Notes under the pieces: generated by a model
What the model was told of the DNA's origin: nothing
The model's database searches: none
The model's input: the letters and a program-made list of their open reading frames with translations, nothing else
Made by a program: the position numbers and the translations under genes
Source of the DNA: Flavobacterium hercynium
GTDB taxonomy: Bacteria; Bacteroidota; Bacteroidia; Flavobacteriales; Flavobacteriaceae
Reading direction: 5' to 3'
Assembly: GCF_002217285.1 (NCBI RefSeq)
Contig: NZ_MUGW01000012.1
Coordinates: forward strand, 98,682-162,681
DNA length: 64,000 nt
In this document: in pieces, positions 8,786 to 15,925 of the stretch
How positions within the stretch are numbered: the stretch's first letter is position 1
Layout: each line of letters opens with the position of its first letter

Positions 8786-10068
8786 TAGCAAAAATAGGAA
8801 GAGGCAAAAGTTTGTACGGAGCATTAGCATATAATTATCAAAAACTTGAAAAAGAAAGTGCACAGGTCTTGTTTACCCAAAAGATAATTCAAGCACCTGA
8901 TGGTAATTATTCCGTAGAACAGCTCTCCCGTTCTTTTGAATTACACTTATTGGCTAATCGTAAAACGGAGAAACCTGTGCTTCATATTTCTCTGAACCCT
9001 GACCCGAAAAATAATGTAAGTAATACTGATTTTGAGAATATGGCACAAGACTATATGAGGCAGATGGGCTACGGAAATCAGCCCTTTGTCGTATTCAGAC
9101 ATACTGATATAGACCGTACGCATATCCATATCGTATCGGTGTGCGTGGATGCGGAGGGGAGGAAAATATCCGATAAATTTGAAAAAAGGCGTTCCATGGA
9201 AGTCTGCAGGATGTTGGAAAAACAGTACAGTCTTATATCAGCTATAGATAAAAAACAAGAGGCACACAACCCAACATTTAAACCTGTTGAATATAAAGCA
9301 GGAGATATAAAAAGCCAGATGGCTTCGATACTGCGCCATCTGCCTATATATTACCAGTTCCAAACTTTTGGGTCATATAATGCCTTACTTTCACTTTTTA
9401 ATATTACTGCCCAGGAAGTGAAAGGCGAGTATAATGGAATTCCAAAACTGGGATTAGTATATTTTGCGTTAAATGAAAAGGGAGAAAAAGCAAGCAGTCC
9501 CTTTAAGGCTTCGCTGTTTGGAAAAAATGCAGGATTAGCACAGCTGCAATCCCACTATGAGCGAAGCAGGATAAATCTAAAAGACAGTCCGGCTAAACAA
9601 TCAGTTAAAGGCAGGATCGAATCAGTAATGCAGGCTGTCTCTAACGAATCCGAATTTAAGAAAAAACTATTAGAACAGGGTATGAATTTAGTTATACGCC
9701 GAAATGCTGGAGGGCGTATCTATGGCATAACTTTTATTGACCACAAATCCCGTTGTGTGTGCAACGGCTCTGAGCTTGGCAAAAACCTCTCGGCCAATTC
9801 ATTTAACGACTGGTGGAATAATAGTAGGAAACCAGAAAATCCAGTACATAAAAGCTGTGTTTCCGAAAAAGATGTTATTGTGAAAACAGAGATAGGCCAA
9901 TCGCCTAACATGCTTGACTTTTTAATAAAAGAAAATATGCATCATACTTATGAACAAAACAGTTTTGACGCATTGGGCGGTTTATTGCCACAGGCACAGA
10001 CAGAGGATTACGAGGAACAGGCATTTGGCAATAGGATGAAACGAAAGGTTAAACGCAGAAGATTGTAG
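8782..10068 (+). CDS. relaxase / mobilization nuclease (MobB-like)
   Basis: A 428-residue relaxase. The metal-binding histidine motif of the MOB-P-type nuclease domain is visible as HTDIDRTHIHIV (His107, His114, His116), preceded by YMRQMGYGNQPFVVF. The nuclease domain covers about residues 1-190; the rest is helical, with a basic tail (MKRKVKRRRL). It should nick oriT and lead the transferred strand into a recipient. No coupling protein or mating-pair genes are in the window, so the element is mobilizable or only its end is seen here. The gene overlaps the upstream gene by 4 bp. Confidence 0.88.
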   Translation: MIAKIGRGKSLYGALAYNYQKLEKESAQVLFTQKIIQAPDGNYSVEQLSRSFELHLLANRKTEKPVLHISLNPDPKNNVSNTDFENMAQDYMRQMGYGNQPFVVFRHTDIDRTHIHIVSVCVDAEGRKISDKFEKRRSMEVCRMLEKQYSLISAIDKKQEAHNPTFKPVEYKAGDIKSQMASILRHLPIYYQFQTFGSYNALLSLFNITAQEVKGEYNGIPKLGLVYFALNEKGEKASSPFKASLFGKNAGLAQLQSHYERSRINLKDSPAKQSVKGRIESVMQAVSNESEFKKKLLEQGMNLVIRRNAGGRIYGITFIDHKSRCVCNGSELGKNLSANSFNDWWNNSRKPENPVHKSCVSEKDVIVKTEIGQSPNMLDFLIKENMHHTYEQNSFDALGGLLPQAQTEDYEEQAFGNRMKRKVKRRRL

Positions 10069-10432
10069 ATGTAAAATTGAGTTTCCTTCTCATCAAAGAA
10101 CAACCTGAACTCAATAAAAGAAAGGCTACAAAAATTTCCTGTGATTCAGTATTTTAATCAGTCTGCGATCTTTTTAATTTTTTATTTCAACAGATAACCT
10201 ATCTTCAGGCATCACCTGAAAAACAAATTGGTATAAACGTTATGCCATTGAAAGACAAAGAAAGCAAACAATGACTATAGTCCGATTGACTTCAAAAAGC
10301 ATTTTTATATTTGTCTTATAAATACATACGCAAGCTGTATAGGTGCAAATATTTCATGTATATAACAAGGAGTAAAATAAACGCAGCAGTGTATATTTTC
10401 ATTTACAGGATGGGGACTAAATTTTAGAGACA
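10069..10432 (+). promoter_or_regulatory. intergenic region with promoter at 10306-10313
   Basis: There is no gene in this 364-bp gap. TATATTTG at 10306-10313 matches the Bacteroidetes -7 consensus TAnnTTTG and has a TTG (10286-10288) 17 bp upstream as a weak -33 element. It would give a leader of roughly 110 nt before the gene at 10433. Confidence 0.45.
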
Positions 10433-10858
10433 ATGAAAAGTGGTAAGCTAATAAAGTGCTTAAAGGTTATATTAAAATTTGATGAAAGGCTCCGGTTAGT
10501 AGAACATCTAATTAGTGTAAGTGACCGGGAAAACAAAATGCAATCCATTTCTTCAAATGAAAAATGTAAATCCTGTTATAACAAAATTGACTTTGCCCAG
10601 CTGTTTTATGTTTTGATGGATGAAGGTTTATTGTTTTTTGATACTGCAGACCAAAAAAGTAATAGAAGCAAGTTTCAGTTTTTTCTCGAAAATAATTTCA
10701 CATATGCCGGCGATGAGGGTGGGCAGTCGAAAATTAAGTCGATCAGCAGGCAGTTCTCCGAATGTAAAGGCTATACCTATAAGGTAAAACAGATTAAATT
10801 TTTAGATGAATTTATTGCAGTAATGCAGGAGCGTAAGAGAAGGCTGGAGAGCTGGTAG
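10433..10858 (+). CDS. hypothetical protein of flavobacterial mobile elements (RteC-like?)
   Basis: A 141-residue, lysine-rich soluble protein whose second half (FYVLMDEGLLFF, NRSKFQFFLENNFTY, SKIKSISRQFSECKGY, FLDEFIAVMQERKRRLESW) has the look of the C-terminal region of RteC-type regulators, which control excision and transfer genes in Bacteroides conjugative transposons. The similarity is from memory and weak. Position, just upstream of an excisionase-like gene and next to a tRNA attachment region, supports a role in element regulation. The N-terminal half of a full RteC is missing, so it may be a short relative or a truncated derivative. Confidence 0.55.
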   Translation: MKSGKLIKCLKVILKFDERLRLVEHLISVSDRENKMQSISSNEKCKSCYNKIDFAQLFYVLMDEGLLFFDTADQKSNRSKFQFFLENNFTYAGDEGGQSKIKSISRQFSECKGYTYKVKQIKFLDEFIAVMQERKRRLESW

Positions 10859-10901
10859 ATTTAAAAGAAGAAAAAATTAATAATAAGTAAAAAACTCACC
10901 A

Positions 10902-11183
10902 ATGATGAAGAAAGAAAAGTGGCAATCTTACGTGATGAAAGTGAAGGAGTTGATAGAGCCTGTGCTGGCAAGAATGGAAACAATTGATTCAAAAATCAGC
11001 CAGGGGAAAGTTTTGAGGCCTGAATACTACAGAAATGAAGATTTAAAAAAAATGTTTGGGCTGTCCAATAACACTATTATTAAATACAGACAGACCGGAA
11101 TTCTGCCCTACACTAAGCTTGGAGATATTTTTTTGTATGACAGCGGCAAGATCGATAAGATACTGAGAAGCAATGAATCATAA
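10902..11183 (+). CDS. excisionase-like helix-turn-helix protein
   Basis: A 93-residue protein. The C-terminal half (residues about 42-90, YYRNEDLKKMFGLSNNTIIKYRQTGILPYTKLGD) is a MerR/excisionase-type (HTH_17) winged helix; the N-terminal half is a charged helix. Such proteins direct integrase toward excision in Bacteroidetes elements. It lies 43 bp after the preceding gene on the same strand and ends about 170 bp from the tRNA-Ser at 11355, with GGTAAC-containing arm-like sites in between (11199-11253). This is the place expected for an xis gene. Confidence 0.75.
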   Translation: MMKKEKWQSYVMKVKELIEPVLARMETIDSKISQGKVLRPEYYRNEDLKKMFGLSNNTIIKYRQTGILPYTKLGDIFLYDSGKIDKILRSNES

Positions 11184-11198
11184 CCCAGCATTTATCCA

Positions 11199-11253
11199 GT
11201 TACCCAGATTTAAAAAAGCAGCACAAAATAGAGAGGGTAACCACAATGGTAAC
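11199..11253. repeat. GTTACCC/GGGTAAC arm-type-site cluster beside tRNA-Ser copy A
   Basis: GTTACCC at 11199-11205, GGGTAAC at 11235-11241 and GGTAAC at 11248-11253. The same motif order, with the same 12-bp step between the last two sites, is found beside the second tRNA-Ser (19585-19641). Repeated heptamers next to an att site are the usual form of integrase arm-binding sites. Confidence 0.5.
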
Positions 11254-11290
11254 TGTTTTTCAAGCAGGGTTCGATACCACTCCAAATGAA

Positions 11291-11322
11291 AAATCCTTTA
11301 AACACTGATGTTTAAAGGATTT
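11291..11322 (-). terminator. terminator of tRNA-Ser copy A
   Basis: The arms AAATCCTTTAAACA and TGTTTAAAGGATTT surround a 4-base loop. It lies about 33 bp past the tRNA 3' end on the minus strand; a similar hairpin follows copy B. Confidence 0.65.
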
Positions 11323-11354
11323 TTGTTTTTAAAAGTCGATTTTCGGACTTCATC

Positions 11355-11442
11355 TGGCGGAGGAAGAGGGATTCGAACCCCCGGACCTGTTACAGTCAAC
11401 AGTTTTCAAGACTGCCGCATTCGACCGCTCTGCCATTCCTCC
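11355..11442 (-). tRNA. tRNA-Ser(TGA), copy A
   Basis: Read on the minus strand it starts GGAGGAATGGCAGAGCGG, has the anticodon loop CTTGAAAAC (anticodon TGA), a long variable arm, the T-arm GGTTCGAATCC, acceptor end TTCCTCC, discriminator G and an encoded CCA (11355-11357). The length of 88 nt is normal for a class II tRNA-Ser. The TATCTTTG promoter element lies at 11475-11482. It differs from copy B (19752-19839) only by one compensated acceptor base pair, so both should be functional. Confidence 0.95.
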
Positions 11443-11474
11443 AGTAAGATGCAGTCATTCTCTGATTGCGGGTG

Positions 11475-11482
11475 CAAAGATA
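11475..11482 (-). promoter_or_regulatory. promoter -7 element of tRNA-Ser copy A
   Basis: TATCTTTG on the minus strand matches TAnnTTTG, 33 bp upstream of the tRNA 5' end. The sequence around it (gattgcgggtgcaaagata) is nearly shared with copy B. Confidence 0.6.
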
Positions 11483-11691
11483 GAATGTTTTTTCGATTGC
11501 AGAAATTTTTTTGATACTATTTATTCAGAAAATAGTAATAAATCCTAAAGCAAGTGAAACATTAGAGTGATCAAAAAGTAAGTCATATTGTTGATATAAA
11601 ATTTAGGGTAATGATTGAGAATAAAATTAAGTTTGTTAAATAAAAAATTTATCCTCCGTTTTTTTAAATTATGTCAATTATGGGTTGCTGA

Positions 11692-11946
11692 GTAAGAGAT
11701 AACTCAGCCTTCCAGATTACGGCTGGAACGGATATTTTTACGATCTCAAAAATGCTTGGGCATAGGAGCGTCAAGACAATGCAGATGTATGATAGAGTGA
11801 TCGACCAGAAAAAAGAGGGATGCGGCGAATCGGATTTCGCTGGAGTAGATTATGATTTATTAGAAATAAGAAAGCTCGACGTGTTGGCTATTCCTAAAAG
11901 AAAAGGCTGCCATTTGGCAGCCTTTCGTATATTTTGTAAAAACTAG
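11692..11946 (+). pseudogene. remnant of a tyrosine recombinase C-terminus
   Basis: The frame reads GTDIFTISKMLGHRSVKTMQMYDRVIDQKK. This is the conserved end of a tyrosine integrase: the LGH motif with the late catalytic His, and the tyrosine of QMYDRV in the nucleophile position. There is no start and no Arg/His-Arg core upstream, because the frame is closed by a stop at 11689, so only the tail remains. The last ~40 codons are not integrase-like. It lies just beyond tRNA-Ser copy A and is likely a scar of an earlier element. Confidence 0.6.
11902..11925. terminator. hairpin between integrase remnant and convergent gene
   Basis: The perfect arms AAAGGCTGCC and GGCAGCCTTT surround a 4-base loop. 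It lies within the end of the integrase-remnant frame and just before the convergent gene ending at 11943. Confidence 0.6.
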
Positions 11947-12362
11947 GGATGAACTTCGACTGTACTCTTAACTGTTCTTTTTTTTGCAGTTTTTGACTGA
12001 CCTGCTGCAGTTCCTTTTTTTAAAGTTTTTTTCTTCATCTTCGTCTCAATTTTTAAGGCTTTGGTATCGAAAATTTTGCCATCTGGCATTTCGATATCCA
12101 CCGTTTTGTTATCTAAAAGTTCGTTATCTAAAGATTCGCTGTTAAATGTTTCATTAACTACTGTTTCTTCTTCAAATATTATTTCTTCAAGTGATTCATC
12201 TTCAAATGACACATATTCAATTGTTTCGAAATTCGCTGAAGCATCTGTCTGGTGCTGTTCTGTCGTTTCGATGATATTATCGAAATGTTTAACAGATTCA
12301 CAGTTATATCCTATTTCTAGGAGAAGGGAAGCTAAGAGTACAATAATTGTATGAACGTTCAA
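11943..12362 (-). CDS. hypothetical acidic protein with lysine-rich tail
   Basis: A 139-residue frame that would use a TTG start (12362). It has a short hydrophobic N-terminus (IIVLLASLLLEIGYNC), a central acidic region with repeating five-residue steps (SLDNE, LLDNK, TVDIE, MPDGK, IFDTK), and a basic tail (KMKKKTLKKGTAAGQSKTAKK). Support for it being real comes from a good promoter upstream (12395-12402 with CAAA at 12423-12426 as the -33 element at 20 bp spacing). No function is recognised. The overlapping frame on the other strand is judged a shadow. The start is uncertain. Confidence 0.4.
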   Translation of the reverse strand: MNVHTIIVLLASLLLEIGYNCESVKHFDNIIETTEQHQTDASANFETIEYVSFEDESLEEIIFEEETVVNETFNSESLDNELLDNKTVDIEMPDGKIFDTKALKIETKMKKKTLKKGTAAGQSKTAKKRTVKSTVEVHP

Positions 12363-12394
12363 ACCAGGTTTTTGTTTGGTTCAATTTTATATTG

Positions 12395-12426
12395 CAAAAG
12401 TACGAAAAAGTTTTCATATTTGCAAA
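12395..12426 (-). promoter_or_regulatory. promoter for the acidic hypothetical protein
   Basis: On the minus strand TTTG (12426-12423), 20 bp, then TACTTTTG (12402-12395). This is a full match to the Bacteroidetes TTTG/TAnnTTTG promoter. Confidence 0.6.
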
Positions 12427-12538
12427 TTGATTAACTGTTTGAAACAGCAGATCTTGAAGATTAATGGTTTAAGTGCTTGGTTATTATTGGTTTGAATCCA
12501 AAACTGAAACGGCAAATTATCAATTCTAAAATCATTTT

Positions 12539-13354
12539 ATGGAAACACCGGCAGAATCGTACAGAAACCTGCAGTTTGCCAGTATGGGAGCGATGAGGAG
12601 CTGCACCTGCATCATCATGCTGGACAAGGCCAACTATAAAGCCCATGGAACAGGCGTGTTTATTCAAATTCAGGAGCACTATTTCCTTGTGTCGGCCGCC
12701 CATGTTATGGATAGGCACGGAGAGTTTTTCATTTTTCTGTCCCAGGAGTATGAAATAATCTATCCGGGAGGCGATACCTACATCAATCGGACAGAGAATC
12801 GCGAAAAGGATGAGCTGGATATTGCAGCCCTCCGATTGGACGACGACTGCCTGCCGCATATCAAGAGGTCCTACAGTTTTGTGCAGGCCGAGGATCTGGC
12901 CGTCAACCACATCTTCCAGCCTTGGGAATATTATTCTTTTCTGGGGTTTCCCGCCAGTAAGGCAAAAGTCAAATATAAAACCGATATTTTCGGCATCACT
13001 ACACTATTCCATTTCACAGCTCCCATCGGAGCCGAGTATTACGAAGAGTTTGGACGAAATCCTTACGTGAACGTTGTGGCGACGTATAATAGAAAACAGG
13101 TGTATGATGGCAGCAAAGGAACTTACGGCAGGGGCCCGTACCTATACGGTATCAGTGGATGCGGCTTATGGTTCACCGATCCATCTGATCTCGCAGCTGG
13201 AATTATAAAACCTAAACTGACTGCGATAATGACCGACTGGTCCACTAAAAATAGAAATATAATAATAGGGACCCGCATTGATGTCGTCACGGCTATGATC
13301 AAGAAATTTCTGGATATTGATTTTCCGGATTCGAGCATTCTAAAGATACGTTAA
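12539..13354 (+). CDS. trypsin-like serine protease domain protein
   Basis: A 271-residue cytoplasmic-looking protein without a signal peptide. Motifs of a chymotrypsin-fold protease are in the expected order: HGTGVFI then SAAHVMD (His55), DELDIAALRL (Asp94), and GISGCGLW (Ser206). The spacing fits a complete catalytic domain with no extra domains. Base composition is visibly richer in G and C than in neighbouring island genes, suggesting a separate origin. Stand-alone intracellular trypsin-like proteases are often found in defence islands, where they act as effectors or are fused to sensors; that role here is inference. It is flanked by the acidic protein and the toxin-antitoxin pair. Confidence 0.7.
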   Translation: METPAESYRNLQFASMGAMRSCTCIIMLDKANYKAHGTGVFIQIQEHYFLVSAAHVMDRHGEFFIFLSQEYEIIYPGGDTYINRTENREKDELDIAALRLDDDCLPHIKRSYSFVQAEDLAVNHIFQPWEYYSFLGFPASKAKVKYKTDIFGITTLFHFTAPIGAEYYEEFGRNPYVNVVATYNRKQVYDGSKGTYGRGPYLYGISGCGLWFTDPSDLAAGIIKPKLTAIMTDWSTKNRNIIIGTRIDVVTAMIKKFLDIDFPDSSILKIR

Positions 13355-13652
13355 TTTAATACTCTTGTTTTTTCCTGCTAGAAGGGATTAAACTAAGCTT
13401 CAGGAATGCCGAGACCATTGGAGATTTCAAGATGACTAATTATTCATCAGGACTATGGTAGGTCTCGAAGACTGTTTAGGAGAAACATGCTATTAAGGAA
13501 CTTTTAGCAGTCGAACTTTAACAATATTTCTTAATTACGAAAACCGCAGTAGAAATACTGCGGTTTTTTTATGTGTACTGCTTGCCATTACTGGGCAGCT
13601 ACTGAAATATTTGCATTAGTTCAAAGCAGGAAATTGGATGATAAAGTTAGGT
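13355..13652. other. intergenic region between protease and antitoxin genes
   Basis: No gene is seen. The only clear structure is the terminator at 13540-13570. Confidence 0.5.
13540..13570. terminator. rho-independent terminator with GAAA tetraloop
   Basis: The arms AAAACCGCAGTA and TACTGCGGTTTT are perfect, with a GAAA loop and a T-run. It separates the protease gene from the convergent toxin-antitoxin operon. Confidence 0.8.
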
Positions 13653-14657
13653 TTATACGTGAATCAGATCAAATCCATAATTGTAGTTGATTTTGCGTTT
13701 GCCTTTCTCATTTTCTATCCAGGCTTTTTCTTGATGGCTAATGTCTTTAATTTGGCTAGCATTACATTTTGAAAATGTAGACGCAATCGTCTGTAGTGAT
13801 TCTAATTCAATTTCATTAAATAAATCTTGATTAAATGATTTTGTTGGCGGTAAAACAAATTTCTCCCCAACGTACTCTCCAAAAGCCTCAATTTGAGTGT
13901 CAACCATTCTTTTGTTTGTTATATAATCAAACAATCCATTAAAACGTACAGGAACAGGGCCATAATTATGAGCCATGTATCTAGCCCCACTTATTGAATA
14001 GGCTGATTTTTTATAATTTAAGAAATCTGCATAGAACAAAAGTTTGTTCATTGTAGTTACAGTTGGCTGTAGCTTTTCAGAAAAATATACTACCATTTCA
14101 GAAAATTTCTGAATGTTGGGTTTTCTATATCCAGAAAAAACATTTGGCAGCATATTTTCAAACAGCATGCTTACGTATTTATTCTCATCTGAGCAAGCCT
14201 GTTCAATTTCTATTGCTGCATCTACTTTAGCAAGCACTTTGGTTTTTTCACCATCTTCCAGATCACTACTTCTAAGGACCAGATTTCTAAATATATTTGA
14301 GTCTTCTGATATTGTCTGAATTAAATTAGCATTAGCCATACTAGGAACTTCTCCCTTTTCATAATTTCTATAGCTGTTAGGTCCAAATCCTAATATTTGG
14401 GACATCCTATTTGCGGATAACCCATATTTTTTTCGGATGCTTATAATTTCATCTGCAAAAAGAATGTTATGTTTGGCTCGGTATTGATTGTAAACTTGAT
14501 TTAGATTCATCTCATCTAATTCTGTTGTAGTAAACAGCTCATCGCTGTCTTCGCAATAATAACCTAAATGAAAATATTCAAACTCTTCTTTACGGAAAAC
14601 CAGACGGCTTGTGCTGGCTCTCAAGGTCATTTCCTTGCCTGTAATTGGACTTTTCAT
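13653..14657 (-). CDS. Panacea/SocA-domain antitoxin with helix-turn-helix
   Basis: A 334-residue protein with three parts. Residues 1-60 are an MqsA/YgiT-like segment without the usual CxxC zinc cysteines. Residues about 60-125 are an Xre-type helix-turn-helix (IISIRKKYGLSANRMSQILGFGPNSYRNYEKGEVPS). Residues about 165-330 are a Panacea (SocA/DUF4065) domain, seen as MNKLLFYADFLNYKKSAYSI then ARYMAHNYGPVP. Panacea antitoxins neutralise many unrelated toxins and usually pair with a small upstream gene. Here the 121-aa gene ends in a 4-bp overlap with this start, so the pair is co-translated. The HTH suggests autoregulation at the palindromes at 15068-15120. Confidence 0.8.
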   Translation of the reverse strand: MKSPITGKEMTLRASTSRLVFRKEEFEYFHLGYYCEDSDELFTTTELDEMNLNQVYNQYRAKHNILFADEIISIRKKYGLSANRMSQILGFGPNSYRNYEKGEVPSMANANLIQTISEDSNIFRNLVLRSSDLEDGEKTKVLAKVDAAIEIEQACSDENKYVSMLFENMLPNVFSGYRKPNIQKFSEMVVYFSEKLQPTVTTMNKLLFYADFLNYKKSAYSISGARYMAHNYGPVPVRFNGLFDYITNKRMVDTQIEAFGEYVGEKFVLPPTKSFNQDLFNEIELESLQTIASTFSKCNASQIKDISHQEKAWIENEKGKRKINYNYGFDLIHV

Positions 14658-15019
14658 AATTTTTCTATTTCTTGTTTAAACGGGAATTCCATAGGGTGCT
14701 CTGCCTTGTGAAATGAAATGCAAATGGCATTATTGGTGGCGCTTGATATGGTTAGTTTGATGTAAACTTCTTGTTTTTTAATAATTTTTCCAAAAATCCA
14801 TAATTCCTTTCCATTAAATTGGGTTTCAGGTAGTGGTCCTTCACAATAATCTTCAATTTCTAATTGAGCAATTATTTCTTTTCTGGAATTAGCGGTAATT
14901 CCTAAGTCTGCTAAATCCTGCACGCTGTTTTTGGGTCTATTGACAAAAAATATATCCCATGTCTTTATTATTTGTTTGAGTTCCTGTAAAAAAGACTTGA
15001 CAATGGCTTTAGTAGACAT
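14654..15019 (-). CDS. probable toxin paired with Panacea antitoxin (MqsR-like?)
   Basis: A 121-residue protein upstream of, and overlapping by 4 bp, the Panacea-domain antitoxin, so by position it is the toxin of a toxin-first operon. It has an N-terminal helix (AIVKSFLQELKQII), a short central helix (SVQDLADLGIT, NSRKEIIAQL) and a C-terminal beta region (ELWIFGKIIKKQEVYIKLTIS, ICISFHKAEHPMEFPF). This is the alpha-then-beta order and size of RelE/MqsR-fold mRNA interferases. A conserved catalytic residue cannot be picked with confidence. The ISFHKAEHPMEFPF ending recurs in small toxins of this kind, from memory. Confidence 0.65.
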   Translation of the reverse strand: MSTKAIVKSFLQELKQIIKTWDIFFVNRPKNSVQDLADLGITANSRKEIIAQLEIEDYCEGPLPETQFNGKELWIFGKIIKKQEVYIKLTISSATNNAICISFHKAEHPMEFPFKQEIEKL

Positions 15020-15039
15020 AATTTTGATTTTACAAGTCT

Positions 15040-15120
15040 CAAAAATATCTATTAATATTTAAAAATACAACTTTATAGTTGATAATAATTAAACAAACAA
15101 TAATTATGCCACTTTAAAGT
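15040..15120 (-). promoter_or_regulatory. toxin-antitoxin promoter and palindromic operators
   Basis: On the minus strand the -7 element TATTTTTG (15047-15040) sits 20 bp from a TTG -33 element (15070-15068). The palindrome CAACTTTATAGTTG (15068-15081) covers that -33 element. A second palindrome, ACTTTAAAGT (15111-15120), is centred 41 bp away (about four helical turns), with ATAATTA/TAATTAT arms between them. This layout fits autoregulation by the HTH antitoxin. Confidence 0.55.
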
Positions 15121-15190
15121 TAGTTGTTTTTATTGAATTTTCCAAATAAAAACATCAAATTTGAATAGTGAATTGTATAGCATAAAAATC

Positions 15191-15240
15191 TAATACAGTT
15201 TTGAACCTAAGCTTAAGGAGTACTGTTTTTACTAAGGTTC
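15191..15240. repeat. ~50-bp direct repeat, copy 1
   Basis: This begins taatacagttt and contains GAACCTAAGCTTA; a similar block of about 80% identity recurs at 15841-15890 in the same orientation. The two copies bracket a 600-bp stretch of degraded DNA. Confidence 0.5.
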
Positions 15241-15460
15241 TGCTTTTTGCAAATGTACTGTGCGAAATAAATCAACTTGTGACTTCACTTAAACAACAGT
15301 CAATTGTCAATATATACAATTTGTTTTGTGAAAAAAAACATTGAGAAGTAGAAAATAAAAACAGGAGCTTCAGACTCCGCAACATAAAGATAACTCGTTG
15401 AATTCCGTAAAAAAAAAGGAAATATACAATCGGTAATGTTTGTGATAAACGCAGAGCGCA

Positions 15461-15475
15461 GGATTCGAACCTAAG
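15461..15475 (-). other. possible tRNA T-arm fragment
   Basis: AGGTTCGAATCCT read on the minus strand matches the T-arm loop of tRNAs. No anticodon or acceptor partner can be built around it, so it is at most a fragment, perhaps an old att remnant. Confidence 0.25.
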
Positions 15476-15486
15476 ACTTGAAACCT

Positions 15487-15523
15487 GCATATTCAAAAAG
15501 TAATATAAAAGTTGAATATGCAA
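15487..15523. repeat. 11-bp perfect inverted repeat
   Basis: The arms TGCATATTCAA and TTGAATATGCA surround a 15-base spacer, just before a 32-codon open frame. Its role is unknown. Confidence 0.45.
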
Positions 15524-15621
15524 TGCGCGGATTAGATAAACCTTTAGGGGGTGCGACATATCAATTAGAACAATTTGTGAAAGAAAATATAGACAAATTA
15601 ATTGAAAGCACTGAAAAATAA
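15523..15621 (+). pseudogene. 32-codon fragment of an unrecognised protein
   Basis: The frame encodes MRGLDKPLGGATYQLEQF.. ending ..KLIESTEK. It has protein-like composition and a charged helical end but is too short to stand alone and has no promoter. It lies within DNA bracketed by direct repeats and palindromes, so a gene remnant is the best reading. Confidence 0.3.
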
Positions 15622-15633
15622 TAGGCAATTATA

Positions 15634-15660
15634 CAATTAGGTCCAAACTGCGGATACAAT
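15634..15660. repeat. 27-bp palindrome family, degenerate member P1
   Basis: It reads CAATTAGGTCC then GGATACAATA around CAAACTGC. It shares length and ends with the four better members at 15671, 15765, 17885 and 18133 but has mismatched arms. Confidence 0.4.
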
Positions 15661-15670
15661 AGTGAAAACC

Positions 15671-15697
15671 AATTGTGCCGTCACTGTCGGCACAATT
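15671..15697. repeat. 27-bp palindrome family, member P2
   Basis: AATTGTGCCG, 7-base loop TCACTGT, CGGCACAATT. The arms are perfectly complementary and differ from other members by paired changes. Confidence 0.7.
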
Positions 15698-15764
15698 AGA
15701 AAGTTAATACCGAATCAACTTTGGGAAAATAAAGTTCAAGCATTATACAGCTAGTTAACAGGAA

Positions 15765-15791
15765 AATTGTCGTGACACTGTAACGACAATT
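15765..15791. repeat. 27-bp palindrome family, member P3
   Basis: AATTGTCGT, 9-base loop GACACTGTA, ACGACAATT. The total length is again 27 bp and the loop again contains CACTGT. Confidence 0.7.
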
Positions 15792-15840
15792 GAGATCCAT
15801 ATTTTCAAACTCAGATAAAATCGTTAAAGATTACTGAAAC

Positions 15841-15890
15841 TAATACAGTTTAGAACCTAAGCTTAGAAGAACTTAATTTTACTGATTTTA
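15841..15890. repeat. ~50-bp direct repeat, copy 2
   Basis: This is the counterpart of 15191-15240; taatacagttt and GAACCTAAGCTTA are retained. It lies just past the 3' end of the Fic gene. Confidence 0.5.
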
Positions 15891-15925
15891 TCGTTCCCTA
15901 AGATTGTGGCAATTTCAAATGTTTT

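Noticed and set aside
11263..11283. tRNA-like fragment gggttcgatacc next to copy A
   Set aside because: It matches a T-loop only partly and has no pairing partners; chance cannot be excluded.
11308..11514. Open frame across tRNA-Ser copy A
   Set aside because: It overlaps the tRNA and its translation ([23 protein letters not shown]) is the antisense of the tRNA; the same shadow appears at copy B.
12061..12354. Plus-strand frame opposite the acidic hypothetical protein
   Set aside because: Serine-rich low-complexity mirror of the minus-strand frame, with no promoter; the minus strand has one.
15272..15628. 118-codon minus-strand frame in the degraded segment
   Set aside because: Leu/Phe/Cys-rich noise composition over palindromes and repeats; no start context or promoter.
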